Origin: Acidobacteriota bacterium
GTDB taxonomy: Bacteria; Acidobacteriota; Terriglobia; Versatilivoradales; Versatilivoraceae
Direction: 5' to 3'
Length of the DNA: 14,920 bases
Assembly (NCBI GenBank): GCA_026706225.1
Contig: JAPOZE010000030.1
Coordinates: 1 to 14,920, forward strand
The position numbers and the translations under genes were made by a program. Under the pieces are notes generated by a model that had not been told where the DNA came from, ran no database searches, and saw only the letters and a list, made by a program, of their open reading frames with translations. Every line of letters starts with the position of its first letter. Position 1 is the first letter of the stretch. This document shows, one piece after another, positions 1-7,379 of the stretch.

Positions 1-1
1 C

Positions 2-118
2 GGCGACGCTCAGGGCTACGCGGAAGTCGCCGCCTGCGGCTTCATCCTCTTCGGGTTGGTGGCCTTCCTGGCGGGTTTGGGGAAACGGCCTGCTGCCGAG
101 AAGGAAGCGGCAGCCTGA
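2..118 (+). CDS. C-terminal end of a membrane protein (partial)
   Basis: The frame is open from the window edge to a TGA at 116-118 and gives 38 residues. A hydrophobic stretch (CGFILFGLVAFLAGLG) is followed by a short charged tail (KRPAAEKEAAA), which fits a last transmembrane helix with its cytoplasmic end, as in many transporters. The codons are GC-rich like the rest of the chromosome. Too little is visible to name a family; a major-facilitator-type transporter is one possibility. The gene is convergent with the DUF262 gene to its right, across about 210 bp in which I see no gene and no clear terminator. Confidence 0.45.
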   Translation, partial: GDAQGYAEVAACGFILFGLVAFLAGLGKRPAAEKEAAA

Positions 119-328
119 TTGGGATGTCCCCCAGCGGCTGCTTCCCTCCGGACCAGGAAACCAACTCCGTTCCCTGATAAAATGTGGCGTAGTTCAGAAC
201 AAGTATTCTCGCTTTGAAGGAGCCATGAACCCTCCACGCTCCATACCCCGCCGAGTCTGAATGAGCAGTAACGTCCCTTTTTTTGGTTCTCCCGAACAAC
301 CGTTCCTAAACTCCCCCTTACCCGTTGG

Positions 329-2038
329 TTACGCAAAATCCGCCCGCCACAGATGCGTTGCGCGCTCGGCGAGCTGCCGCTGACGCCTGTCCAGCATCTC
401 CGGTGTCCACTGCTCGGGAGCGATCTCGGGAATGCGTTGGGTCAAGGAGTAGCTGCTTTGGCCATACGCTGCGAGCTTATCGGCATAGACAGCGTTGTCG
501 AGCTGGCGGTTGGTGGCTGATTCGATCAGGGTGAGATTGCCGAGCCTGTAGATGGACTCTTCCCACAACCCCCTCGGAATGGACTCCTGCCAGGCATCAG
601 CAGGATTTTGGGGAAGGATGTGTTCGACGGTGAAGGGGTCGGTATCGTAGTCGCAGGCCCGACCGGATGCGTCGCCTTCGAGACGGGCGAGTATGTAGCG
701 CGTGAGCTTGCCCCAACGCCCGCCCATGTCCACGCTCATCAGGGCAAAGTCCTGTTTCATCCTGGCGTCGCCCACGTAAAGCGGCTTGAGGAGTGTGAAT
801 ACCGCCCCAGGGGTCTGCGCCTGACCATCCGTCACCGCCTTTGCCGCACGGTGATAGGAAGGTTCAAGCGGGTTGGTATTGAGGCCGCTGACTATTGTGT
901 AGCGGAACGAAATCACGCTGACGAGTTTGACGACTCTCACGAAATCACCTTCCGAGAATCGCTCCCAGACGGTGAACAAAAGCGGCATCATCTGCTGAAC
1001 CCGAAACAGGTTGAGCTCACGAATGTAGGGCTTGGCTTCGGGTAATTCGATCCAGTAGCCGTGACTGGAGTCCAGTACTGCCGCAAAGAGCTCCGCGCGC
1101 CTTTCCAATTGATCCAGCAGGGCGAACACGTCTTCAGCCGACTTGGTCCGGTCGCGTACCAGCTTGAAGAGCCGTTGACTCCTCACCATGGGCAGTTCAC
1201 ACAGCAAGTGGTAGCGGAGAAACCTTGGAAAACGCCCCTGCCCGACGGTGGCCATGAGTTGCTGCCAGCGACGCTGGAGAGCTTCCAGGTCGGCGGTCAC
1301 GCGGACCCGAGAGAATAGATAGTTCTTCAGCAAATCGGTCGTGGTCAGCTCCAGGCCGCGCGCGTTGAGAGTCTCAAATACGGTATAGGCGTTGAGCTCG
1401 TCGTCGACGGTAACCAGGATGAAGATGAGTTGACGTGCGACCGTTTCGGACAGAAGGCTCGCCAACGCTTGCCCGTCGCTCTTCAGCGCGCCCAGCTCGC
1501 CGAGCCGCTCCGTGAAATAGTTAAAGCATTTCCAAAGCAGTTGGTTCGACTTGGTCAGGCCGCGCGGGTTTAGCGGCTGCCGCAACTGGACCAGGTAGTC
1601 CTGATAGAAGGCGTCGTCAGTGGCGTTCAAATAGAGCCGGCTGCTTTCGGTGAGGGAAGCCGGGTCCTTTTCTCCGACGAAACGGTTGCGAAGGCCCTGG
1701 GACCGTTCGGCATTGGCGTCTGAATCAATGCCGGTGTCGGCCATTTCCTTTAGCTTGGCGATAACGGCCAGGGCAAACAGGCTGAGGGTAGCGAGCCGCT
1801 GTTGGCCGTCGATGACTAGGAACTCGCGGTCGTTGCTGCCCTCGACCACGAGGGCGCCCATGTAGTGAACGGCTGCGGCGTCAGGCCGGAGCTCGAAGAT
1901 GTCATTCCAGAGATCCTCCCACTCCACTTCCGACCAAGAGTAATCCCGCTGGTAGGCGGGTGCCCGGTACGACCTGCCGTTGCCGATCAACTCCAGATAA
2001 TTGATTGTGCGGGTGTTGAGGATGTTGGCTTTAGCCAT
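329..2038 (-). CDS. DUF262/DUF1524 protein, GmrSD-type nuclease
   Basis: The 569-residue protein has the normal length of single-chain GmrSD-like enzymes. The N-terminal half is DUF262: the start motif APAYQRDYSW and the nucleotide-site motif VIDGQQRLATLS (about residues 75-86) are both present. Near the C-terminus FTVEHILPQNP and the later LGNLTLIESATNRQLDN form the HNH-like DUF1524 nuclease domain. Known family members (GmrSD, BrxU, SspE) use a DUF262 NTPase to control an HNH nuclease and restrict foreign, often modified, DNA; that role here is inference from the family. The gene stands alone, with no methyltransferase or other defence gene beside it, which suits a type IV enzyme that needs no partner. 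The ATG at 2038 has no clear Shine-Dalgarno sequence but gives the expected DUF262 N-terminus. Confidence 0.9.
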   Translation of the reverse strand: MAKANILNTRTINYLELIGNGRSYRAPAYQRDYSWSEVEWEDLWNDIFELRPDAAAVHYMGALVVEGSNDREFLVIDGQQRLATLSLFALAVIAKLKEMADTGIDSDANAERSQGLRNRFVGEKDPASLTESSRLYLNATDDAFYQDYLVQLRQPLNPRGLTKSNQLLWKCFNYFTERLGELGALKSDGQALASLLSETVARQLIFILVTVDDELNAYTVFETLNARGLELTTTDLLKNYLFSRVRVTADLEALQRRWQQLMATVGQGRFPRFLRYHLLCELPMVRSQRLFKLVRDRTKSAEDVFALLDQLERRAELFAAVLDSSHGYWIELPEAKPYIRELNLFRVQQMMPLLFTVWERFSEGDFVRVVKLVSVISFRYTIVSGLNTNPLEPSYHRAAKAVTDGQAQTPGAVFTLLKPLYVGDARMKQDFALMSVDMGGRWGKLTRYILARLEGDASGRACDYDTDPFTVEHILPQNPADAWQESIPRGLWEESIYRLGNLTLIESATNRQLDNAVYADKLAAYGQSSYSLTQRIPEIAPEQWTPEMLDRRQRQLAERATHLWRADFA

Positions 2039-2242
2039 GTGTCATCGAACTTTATTGCAAGGGGGGGTGACGGTCATCGGCATGGCGCACTGAGAGGTCA
2101 GGTGCCATGGCATGCGAGGCGAGAAGTTGCCGCCCGCCGCCAGAAACACTTTCGCGCAGGGTCGGTTCTACGGCCTGACCTCGGGGTCATCGCGGCGTTG
2201 AAGCTGATGGGCGATTTCCCTTGGCACCGCCGTTCGCGTGCA

Positions 2243-2450
2243 GCTCCAGACGGAGATGACCACCGCCTGCCCCATTAGGGAATCCGCGTTCAATCCCAGG
2301 CTGAGCCAGAAGAGCTCCGCCTTGTGGCTTTCGTAGGCCCACACCTGACAGAAAACCGGCAGAAGGAAAACGACGAGGGCCATCAGTGCAAGGTGGACGC
2401 CCACCATGGCGTTTCCGGCGCTGCCGGTCATGTAGGAAACGCTCTCGGGA
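2243..2450 (-). pseudogene. 5'-truncated second copy of the DUF1761 gene
   Basis: Read on the minus strand from about 2450, the translation (PESVSYMTGSAGNAMVG through LMGQAVVISVWS) matches the last 69 or so residues of the intact DUF1761 protein at 3505-3942 at roughly 70-75% identity by eye. The match starts abruptly at the PESVS codons; the first half of the gene is missing. At the 3' end the stop codon is lost: the intact gene reads VWS-TGA, this copy reads through into CTRTAVPREIA. It therefore looks like a decayed duplicate rather than a functional short gene. It lies downstream of the intact DUF1761/secreted-protein pair, as if the pair was once duplicated in tandem. The 200 bp between it and the DUF262 gene contain nothing I recognise. 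Confidence 0.75.
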
Positions 2451-2464
2451 CAGCATAGGGGAGG

Positions 2465-2684
2465 TTGTTGAAAAATGAGAATAACTGGCTGCGGCGATTC
2501 GGTGACGTCTTGGCAACGGTAGATTACTACACATGGTTGGCCGATCCTGGCACCGGCCTATTTGCGGGTCTTGGCTGTACATCTGCTGCAGGCTGTCGGC
2601 ACCCACCGGCTATGGCCGGCGGCGCATCGGCTTCCCTCCGACCACCCGTCACGACCCCGAACCCGAGCACGGTTTTTTCAATAA
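2465..2684. mobile_element. possible MITE or IS remnant with short inverted ends
   Basis: TTGTTGAAAAA at 2465-2475 is matched in inverted orientation by TTTTTCAATAA at 2674-2684 (10 of 11 bases), enclosing about 200 bp without a convincing gene. GTTGTTGAAAAA-like ends occur in several IS families, and the left end lies only about 15 bp from the point where the duplicated DUF1761 gene is cut off. No transposase and no clear target duplication are visible, so it could be an internally deleted element or a chance pairing of A/T runs. Confidence 0.28.
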
Positions 2685-2718
2685 TTCAATAACGTTCCAC
2701 GTTCAGCTGCAGGCGAAC

Positions 2719-3486
2719 CTATTCGGGAGCCTTTTCCTGCCGCTTGATGGTCAGCGGAGTGGACTGGCCTGACTGCCTCCAGTGGCCCGCGATCTCGGAC
2801 CCGTCCGGGCTGAGGGTTCCTTGGAAGGATGCGCGCGGTCTGTCGAACCTGAGGCGAACGGAATTGTCCTTGAATCGTATCCGGGAGAGCCTCAGCCCCA
2901 TGGCCCCTTGATCCAGGCTATCGAGCGTCCCGGTGAAGCCTCCCTCCTCGTCCTGGTCGATCCTGAAGAGCAGCCGCAAACTGATCTGCGCGATCTCCAG
3001 GCGACCGAACCAGATCCCGGCCAGGCCCTTGCCCGGCACCCCTTGGATGGGCGGCGGTGGCGGCTTCGGGGCCGCGACCTGCGCCGGGTCGACATCACCG
3101 GTTCGTTCGAGCTTGAAGGGGACGCGGGCGCCCCCCTGGCTGAAGGTGCCGTAGAGTTGCCGGCCGTCCTTGGAGAGTTTTCCGTTGAATCGAGGAGCCC
3201 CCGGCACACCCTCCATCGAGAACGACGCCCGGTCCCCTGTCACTTTCACGTTCGAGAGAAGGAACTCCGACAGCCCCTGCACCGGTATGCTGATCTTGCC
3301 GGCCCACACACCCGCCTGGGTAGGGGCAAGATCGACGATGATCCCCAAGGCCTGACCGGGCGTCTCGATCGCCCCCTCCCAACGGCCCTGTCCCCTGGGG
3401 GTCGATTGCCTGGCATGAAGGGACCCGTCCAGAGCCAGCAGCAGAAAGCAGAGATAGAGCACCGGCGGCTTTGCAGCGGAGTTCAT
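2719..3486 (-). CDS. secreted protein with two lipocalin-like beta domains
   Basis: The protein has 255 residues. Residues 1-25 are a Sec signal peptide (hydrophobic VLYLCFLLLAL, likely cleaved after LHA). Two related domains follow: about 36-128 (starts RWEGAIETPG, ends VPFKLERTG) and about 158-249 (IWFGRLEIAQ to TPLTIKRQE), joined by a proline-rich linker (KPPPPP). Each follows the pattern W-x-G ... DG..L.G.(F/W)..GG....L..(R), which is known as an N-terminal module of many secreted alpha/beta hydrolases of Acidobacteria and Bacteroidetes. Here no hydrolase follows, so the module stands alone; its function is unknown, possibly binding of a ligand or small substrate in the periplasm. The start lies 18 bp after the DUF1761 stop, with GAGGA upstream, which indicates one operon. 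Confidence 0.8.
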   Translation of the reverse strand: MNSAAKPPVLYLCFLLLALDGSLHARQSTPRGQGRWEGAIETPGQALGIIVDLAPTQAGVWAGKISIPVQGLSEFLLSNVKVTGDRASFSMEGVPGAPRFNGKLSKDGRQLYGTFSQGGARVPFKLERTGDVDPAQVAAPKPPPPPIQGVPGKGLAGIWFGRLEIAQISLRLLFRIDQDEEGGFTGTLDSLDQGAMGLRLSRIRFKDNSVRLRFDRPRASFQGTLSPDGSEIAGHWRQSGQSTPLTIKRQEKAPE

Positions 3487-3504
3487 GGATGACGTTCCTC
3501 GCGC

Positions 3505-3942
3505 TCAGCTCCAGACGGCGATGACCACCGCCTGCCCCATCAGGGACACCCCGTTGTAGCCCAGGTTGAGCCAGAAGAGTCCGGCCTTGCGGCCCTCGTA
3601 GGCCCAGGTCTGATAGGAGACCGGCAGAACGAAAGCGATCAGGGCCATCAGCGCCAGGTGGAGGCCCACCATGGCGTTGCCGCCGGCGCCGGTCATGGAG
3701 GAAACGCTCTCGGGTCCGCCCATCCCGGCGAAAAGCTGGGCCAGGATGAAGGCGGTGACCAGCGCCAGCACGAAGCTGGCCCCATGGGTCTTCAGGGGAT
3801 TGAAGTTCTTCTGGATCTCCTCGGCGGTGGTCTCCATGAGCGCAAGCCACCGCTTGCCGAACAGCGGGCCGTACCAGAGGAAGCCGACAATCATGGGAAC
3901 GATTGCGGCCACCAGCACCGCCAGTAAATTGACTTCATGCAT
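3505..3942 (-). CDS. DUF1761 family membrane protein
   Basis: This 145-residue protein has four predicted membrane helices: about 5-27 (LLAVLVAAIVPMIVGFLWYG), 52-72 (SFVLALVTAFILAQLF), 87-110 (MVGLHLALMALIAFVLP) and 120-144. The N-terminal pattern with P-M-I-V-G-F-L-W-Y-G-P-L-F-G-K-R-W is the hallmark of DUF1761, a family of small inner-membrane proteins of unknown function. Length and helix count are typical. It is the first gene of a probable two-gene operon with the secreted beta-domain protein. GGAGGA stands 6-8 bp before the ATG. A truncated paralogue is found at 2243-2450. Confidence 0.88.
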   Translation of the reverse strand: MHEVNLLAVLVAAIVPMIVGFLWYGPLFGKRWLALMETTAEEIQKNFNPLKTHGASFVLALVTAFILAQLFAGMGGPESVSSMTGAGGNAMVGLHLALMALIAFVLPVSYQTWAYEGRKAGLFWLNLGYNGVSLMGQAVVIAVWS

Positions 3943-4120
3943 GATCCTGTCCTCCTTGAGTCGTGGGAGATGGCCAAGAATTACTCGGCCAGTATAGATG
4001 ATGGGGCAAGGGCCGGGAAGCGCCTACTCCGGCAGCCTGAACCAGCGCGATACCGGCTTCATTCCGAAGTTGGCTGCTGCTACACTACCGGGCAACCACC
4101 TGCCCCGGAGTTGACACACC

Positions 4121-4873
4121 ATGAAACGACACCTGAAAACCCTACTTCCCTGGTGTTTGCTGTGGCTGCCGGCTTGCACCCTGACGGACACCGACGGCAC
4201 TTCGCCGACCGAGCCTCCAGAACGGGGGCCGCGCACCCAGCCGGGCGCGACCATGCAGATCTACGCGCCCGAACAGCACGATCTCTACGACGGCCGCTTC
4301 ATCATCTCGGGAGCGCGCATCTACCAGGTGGGCAGGTTGAACGACGAGAGCCCCTGGGACCACATGGGCAACGACGGATCGAATCTGCGGCCGGTCGAGG
4401 GTACGGCCGAGCTCGATGTCGACGAGATCAACAACACGGGAATGTTCCGTGCGGAGCTCGAACTCCCCGAGGGCAGCTACGTGATCGAACTCGAAGAATT
4501 CAAGGAGTTCTCACCCTGCCAGGACGGCGGCATCGCGGCCTGGTTGTTCGAGCACGGCGATTCCGGCTGCGGGGACGCCTATTGGCCCAAGAGCATTCTC
4601 TACGTGGCCGGCTGGGGCATCGGCTCCGCCACCTTGAACGGAAAGCCGCTCTACCGGGACTACCAGATTCACTTCATGGTCACCCAGGGCATGCGCGACC
4701 GGAACCTGGTGGCCCACTACCCTCTCCAGGGGAAGAAGTCCCAGGCCGGCGCCGTCAACCCGGCCCTCCAGCAGTTGGACTTCTACATCCGCAGCCCCGA
4801 AACCAACGACGCCAACACTCCCAATCGCGAGGTGTTCGACCACTTCTTCGCCATGGAAGTGACCTGGAAGTAG
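4121..4873 (+). CDS. lipoprotein of unknown function
   Basis: The protein has 250 residues. The N-terminus (MKRHLKTLLPWCLLWLPAC) is a lipoprotein signal with lipobox LPAC and modified Cys19, followed by a flexible Ser/Thr/Pro segment. The rest is soluble, acidic and rich in beta-type sequence, with paired cysteines (SPCQDG and SGCGDA) that may form a disulfide. Repeated aromatic and glycine positions (YVAGWGIGSATLNGKPLYRDYQIHF) suggest a beta-sandwich. I do not recognise the family. Residue 20 is Thr, not Asp, which under the usual +2 rule favours the outer membrane. The Shine-Dalgarno sequence is weak (GGAG about 10 bp before the ATG). The gene is divergent from the DUF1761 operon and convergent with the methyltransferase. 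Confidence 0.8.
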   Translation: MKRHLKTLLPWCLLWLPACTLTDTDGTSPTEPPERGPRTQPGATMQIYAPEQHDLYDGRFIISGARIYQVGRLNDESPWDHMGNDGSNLRPVEGTAELDVDEINNTGMFRAELELPEGSYVIELEEFKEFSPCQDGGIAAWLFEHGDSGCGDAYWPKSILYVAGWGIGSATLNGKPLYRDYQIHFMVTQGMRDRNLVAHYPLQGKKSQAGAVNPALQQLDFYIRSPETNDANTPNREVFDHFFAMEVTWK

Positions 4874-4901
4874 CCGGGCGAGGGCGCGCCCCCGGGCCGG
4901 G

Positions 4902-5741
4902 TCACGTCTTCTCGGCGATGATCCCGATCATGGGCGGCGACGACAGGAACGTGCCCGGATCCTGTTCGCGAGCGCGCCACTCGGCTTCGAAGGCGTATCG
5001 ATCCGCCTCCGCCAACAAGCCGGCTTCGACCAAGCGCGGCACGTAGCCGAAGAAGAACTGCGTCGGCCAGTCCCAGAACCCGGTGCCGGGTCTGATGAAC
5101 TTTACCAGCGGAACCAGGTCGACCAGGCGGCACCCCGACTTCACGACCAACCCCGGCAAACGAGCGCCCACGTCCAGATCGCCGCCGGTGGGTTTCCAGC
5201 TCTCCTTGACCGCCGCCAGCACCCGATCGAACACCGGGCTCCGCGGCTGGAGGGTGGTGGCGCGGTAGTTCAGATAATCCCAGATCACCAGGCGGCCGCC
5301 CGGACGCAGTCCCGACACGACCCGGTCGATGACAGGGCCGGGGTCCCTCAGAAAGCAGAAGATCCAGCGCGCAAAGGCCCCGTCCAGCGAGGCGGGCTCC
5401 AGTTGCAGCTCCTGGGCCCTCTCCACCCGCGCCGTGAGCTGCTTGACTCCGAGACGGCCCGCTTCGCGGACCAGAGCGGCAATGAAGCGCCGCGACTCGT
5501 CCACGGCGAGCACCCGGCCTTCGGGCCCGACCCGGGCCGCCAACTCAAGAGCGGCGAAACCCGGCCCGCAGCCGAGATCCAGCAGATGCGCACCCGTCCC
5601 GAACCCGGCCTTGTCCCAGAGGTCATGCGCTGCCTCCGCCCACAAGCGGTGCTGCGTCTCGAGGCGCCTGCCCTCCTCCGGGTCGGTGCCGAGAAGGTAG
5701 GGTTCTTCCGACTTGGGGCGAGTATGCGTCGCTGGTTTCAT
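4902..5741 (-). CDS. class I SAM-dependent methyltransferase
   Basis: The protein has 279 residues. Motif I (LLDLGCGPGF, residues 53-62) and the acidic residue that binds the SAM ribose (VLAVDESRRF, Asp81) are both present, followed by ARWIFCFLRDP and the post-III segment SGLRPGGRLVIWDY. This is a complete Rossmann methyltransferase fold of the UbiE/Methyltransf_11 kind. The C-terminal 100 residues (FFFGYVPRLVEAGLL and following) are probably the substrate cap. The substrate is not deducible; quinone, lipid or small metabolite methylation are all possible. The start has AGGA 7 bp upstream and a plausible promoter close by, so it is likely a single-gene transcript. A GC-rich palindromic stretch (4875-4898) separates it from the convergent lipoprotein gene. 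Confidence 0.85.
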   Translation of the reverse strand: MKPATHTRPKSEEPYLLGTDPEEGRRLETQHRLWAEAAHDLWDKAGFGTGAHLLDLGCGPGFAALELAARVGPEGRVLAVDESRRFIAALVREAGRLGVKQLTARVERAQELQLEPASLDGAFARWIFCFLRDPGPVIDRVVSGLRPGGRLVIWDYLNYRATTLQPRSPVFDRVLAAVKESWKPTGGDLDVGARLPGLVVKSGCRLVDLVPLVKFIRPGTGFWDWPTQFFFGYVPRLVEAGLLAEADRYAFEAEWRAREQDPGTFLSSPPMIGIIAEKT

Positions 5742-5763
5742 GCAATATTCCTACATGGATTCG

Positions 5764-5792
5764 ATTCTGAACTGGATCAAAGCATCAATCAA
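5764..5792 (-). promoter_or_regulatory. candidate sigma70-type promoter of the methyltransferase gene
   Basis: On the minus strand TTGATT and CAGAAT are separated by exactly 17 bp, with the -10 box about 23 bp before the methyltransferase ATG. Both hexamers match four of six consensus positions. The surrounding 150 bp is AT-richer than the genes on either side, which fits a promoter region. I see nothing else of note between the methyltransferase and PhzF genes. Confidence 0.3.
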
Positions 5793-5995
5793 CCCGTTGA
5801 TCGTCATTCGGGGTGCTTCGATCCGTTTGACCGGAGGTAGTCCCAACTGGCGCAAAGCTGAACAACAGACGCAACGTGTATTCCTGACTATGAGAATCAC
5901 CGGTCACGGAATAGTTTAGCAACCACTGGGAACCCGGCGACGGGGGAATCCGCCGGACAGAAGGTCGAGATGACGTGCCGGCAGCTCCGCGTCGG

Positions 5996-6790
5996 TCACG
6001 CCAGCAACTTGCAACGCATGACCGTAACGGCTTGGCCGGAGAGGGCTACGCGGTCGCCGCGAACTTCCACCTTGACGAGGCCGCCACGGACAGAGGCCTG
6101 CCACGCTCTAAATGCGGTCCTGCCGAGGCGGCGGCGCCAGCGGAGTGCGAGGCGACAGTGGGTCGATCCGGTGACCGGATCCTCGTCGATGCCGGCACTC
6201 GGGGCGAAGTAGCGTGACACGAAGTCGATGCCGTCGGTCTCGGCCAACGCGGTGACGATGATGCCTCGGCAGGTAGCAACGTTTCCGAGCCGCCTGATGT
6301 CAGGCGCGAGCCGCCGCACTGTCGCCTCCGAGTCGACCTCCACGAGGTAGTCGAAGCGGTTTCGCCCAACATAGATCGGCTCGACCCCAAGGGCGCCGGC
6401 CAGGCCGTCGGGAACGGATACCGGCCGATCCGGCTCCGCGGGGAAATCCATCTCGATCCACCCGTCGCGCAGAACCGCGGACAGTCGTCCGGACCGTGTG
6501 TGAAAGATAGCCGGCGCGTCCGGGGCCAAGTGATTCCCCTCCCACAGCACATGAGCGCTCGCCAAAGTGGCGTGGCCGCACAAGTCCACCTCCACTGTCG
6601 GCGTGAACCAGCGCAGGTCGAACGAGCCGTCGCCACGCTCTACCAGGAAGGCGGTCTCCGACAGGTTCATCTCCCGCGCGACCCTTTGCATCCAAGCCTC
6701 GTCGGCGGAAGCGGGCAGCAGGCAGACGGCGGCCGGGTTGCCGCCGAATGGTTCGTTGGTGAAGGCATCCACCTGCGTTATCGTCAACAT
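5996..6790 (-). CDS. PhzF-family isomerase/epimerase
   Basis: The protein has 264 residues, normal for the family. It begins with the typical ITQVDAFTNEPFGGNPAAVC (residues 4-23), carries the catalytic glutamate in NLSETAF (Glu45), TPTVEVDLCGHATLA (64-77) and DEDPVTGSTH (about 202-211), and ends with the conserved SGQAVTVMR. PhzF itself isomerises dihydro-hydroxyanthranilate in phenazine synthesis, but most homologues, including those outside phz operons as here, have unknown small-molecule substrates. The frame stays open for 40 more codons upstream, yet homology begins at this ATG and a strong GAGGAGGG lies 5 bp before it (6796-6803), so the start is secure. The 190-bp leader is one arm of an inverted repeat, which may place its expression under the same signal as another locus. 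Confidence 0.88.
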   Translation of the reverse strand: MLTITQVDAFTNEPFGGNPAAVCLLPASADEAWMQRVAREMNLSETAFLVERGDGSFDLRWFTPTVEVDLCGHATLASAHVLWEGNHLAPDAPAIFHTRSGRLSAVLRDGWIEMDFPAEPDRPVSVPDGLAGALGVEPIYVGRNRFDYLVEVDSEATVRRLAPDIRRLGNVATCRGIIVTALAETDGIDFVSRYFAPSAGIDEDPVTGSTHCRLALRWRRRLGRTAFRAWQASVRGGLVKVEVRGDRVALSGQAVTVMRCKLLA

Positions 6791-6796
6791 CAAGAC

Positions 6797-6982
6797 CCTC
6801 CTCTTCCGGTTCAGAACGCAGCCAGCGCCGAAACCATGGAACGCCGGAATCGGGATTGAGCGGTACGACCGCAGTCCCGACGGCTGCATTCGCACCGTTC
6901 CACACCGCAACCACTAAATTCTCATCGCAAACAGCAAAACTATCACCCCTTTCTCACAAACACTTCTGCAAACTAACTACCT
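6797..6982 (-). repeat. left arm of a 190-bp inverted repeat (leader of the PhzF gene)
   Basis: Read on the minus strand, this segment matches 12455-12648 on the plus strand from AGGTAGTTAGTTTGCAG to the AGAGGAG ribosome binding site, at roughly 75-80% identity by eye with a few small gaps. The best part is GCAGAAGTGTTTGTGAGAAA, which is identical in both. The arms point away from each other and enclose the LRR protease gene. This arm ends directly at the PhzF start codon, so it is at least that gene's 5' leader. The 60 bp next to the interior end carry the frame VVSLQKCL-stop in both copies. Confidence 0.8.
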
Positions 6983-7076
6983 GATTTTCCATGCCATGCT
7001 GGCGAAGGAGAAGAAGCGCAGGGAGGGTCCGGGGAGACCAGGCAAGCCTTGGACGGAGCAGGAGGTCAGGTTCGCC

Positions 7077-7318
7077 TATCTGAAGGAGGCTTCCCCCGAC
7101 CGCCGCCAGCACCTTAACGGTGAGAGTTTGGTAGTTCTGCGCCAACCGCTCCCGCAGTACATCGACATCGCCGCGGCGGAGGTTCCGCCAAGCCGGCGCG
7201 AGGGTGCCCTTTCGCCCACCGCTCAACCGGCGCGCAGCTTGGTCGAGCGCATGGCGCATGGTCTTACGGGCGTTTTTCTCGGCCAAGCCTTCCAGGTAGA
7301 CCAGGGCCGGTCCGGTGG
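7077..7318 (-). pseudogene. N-terminal fragment of a tyrosine recombinase
   Basis: On the minus strand the frame reads PALVYLEGLAEKNARKTMRH, then ALDQAARRLSGG, AWRNLRRGDVDVLRERLAQ and TVKVLAAVGGSLLQ. This is the SAM-like core-binding domain of phage-type integrases (pattern YL..L....R.TM..AL..IA..L; W..LR..DV..LR..L; T....LAA.RG.L). It has no start codon in place (a TGA stands upstream in frame) and similarity stops before the catalytic domain, so it is a relic. It lies between the left repeat arm and the LRR protease gene and suggests that site-specific recombination once acted here. The family call rests on pattern recognition only. Confidence 0.5.
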
Positions 7319-7364
7319 CCCGGCAAGGGATCGCCGGGCCGGGTCACGTCATTCATGTGCCCTG

Positions 7365-7373
7365 AAAAGGAGA
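7365..7373 (+). promoter_or_regulatory. ribosome binding site that decides the CTG start
   Basis: AAAAGGAGA stands 6-7 bp before the CTG at 7380, in frame with the LRR protease and directly before its signal peptide. No ATG, GTG or TTG in frame lies between here and the mature part of the protein. The only in-frame ATG upstream (6996) is 128 codons away, inside recombinase debris and repeat sequence. Confidence 0.5.
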
Positions 7374-7379
7374 CAATCC

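Noticed and set aside
250..328. Terminator between the partial membrane gene and the DUF262 gene (run of seven T and GTTCTCCCGAAC)
   Set aside because: On the plus strand the T run precedes the short hairpin rather than following it, and on the minus strand the hairpin is followed by A, so neither strand shows an intrinsic terminator.
4511..4843. Minus-strand frame of 110 codons within the lipoprotein gene
   Set aside because: It is antisense to a well-supported gene with lipobox signal; valine- and glycine-rich composition typical of an antisense shadow.
6791..6910. Forty-codon N-terminal extension of the PhzF gene
   Set aside because: It consists of repeat-arm sequence; family homology and GAGGAGGG both point to the ATG at 6790.
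6996..7379. Extension of the LRR protease frame upstream to ATG 6996
   Set aside because: The 128 extra residues are antisense to a recombinase fragment, have no family resemblance and would bury the signal peptide; the Shine-Dalgarno sequence lies at 7365-7373.
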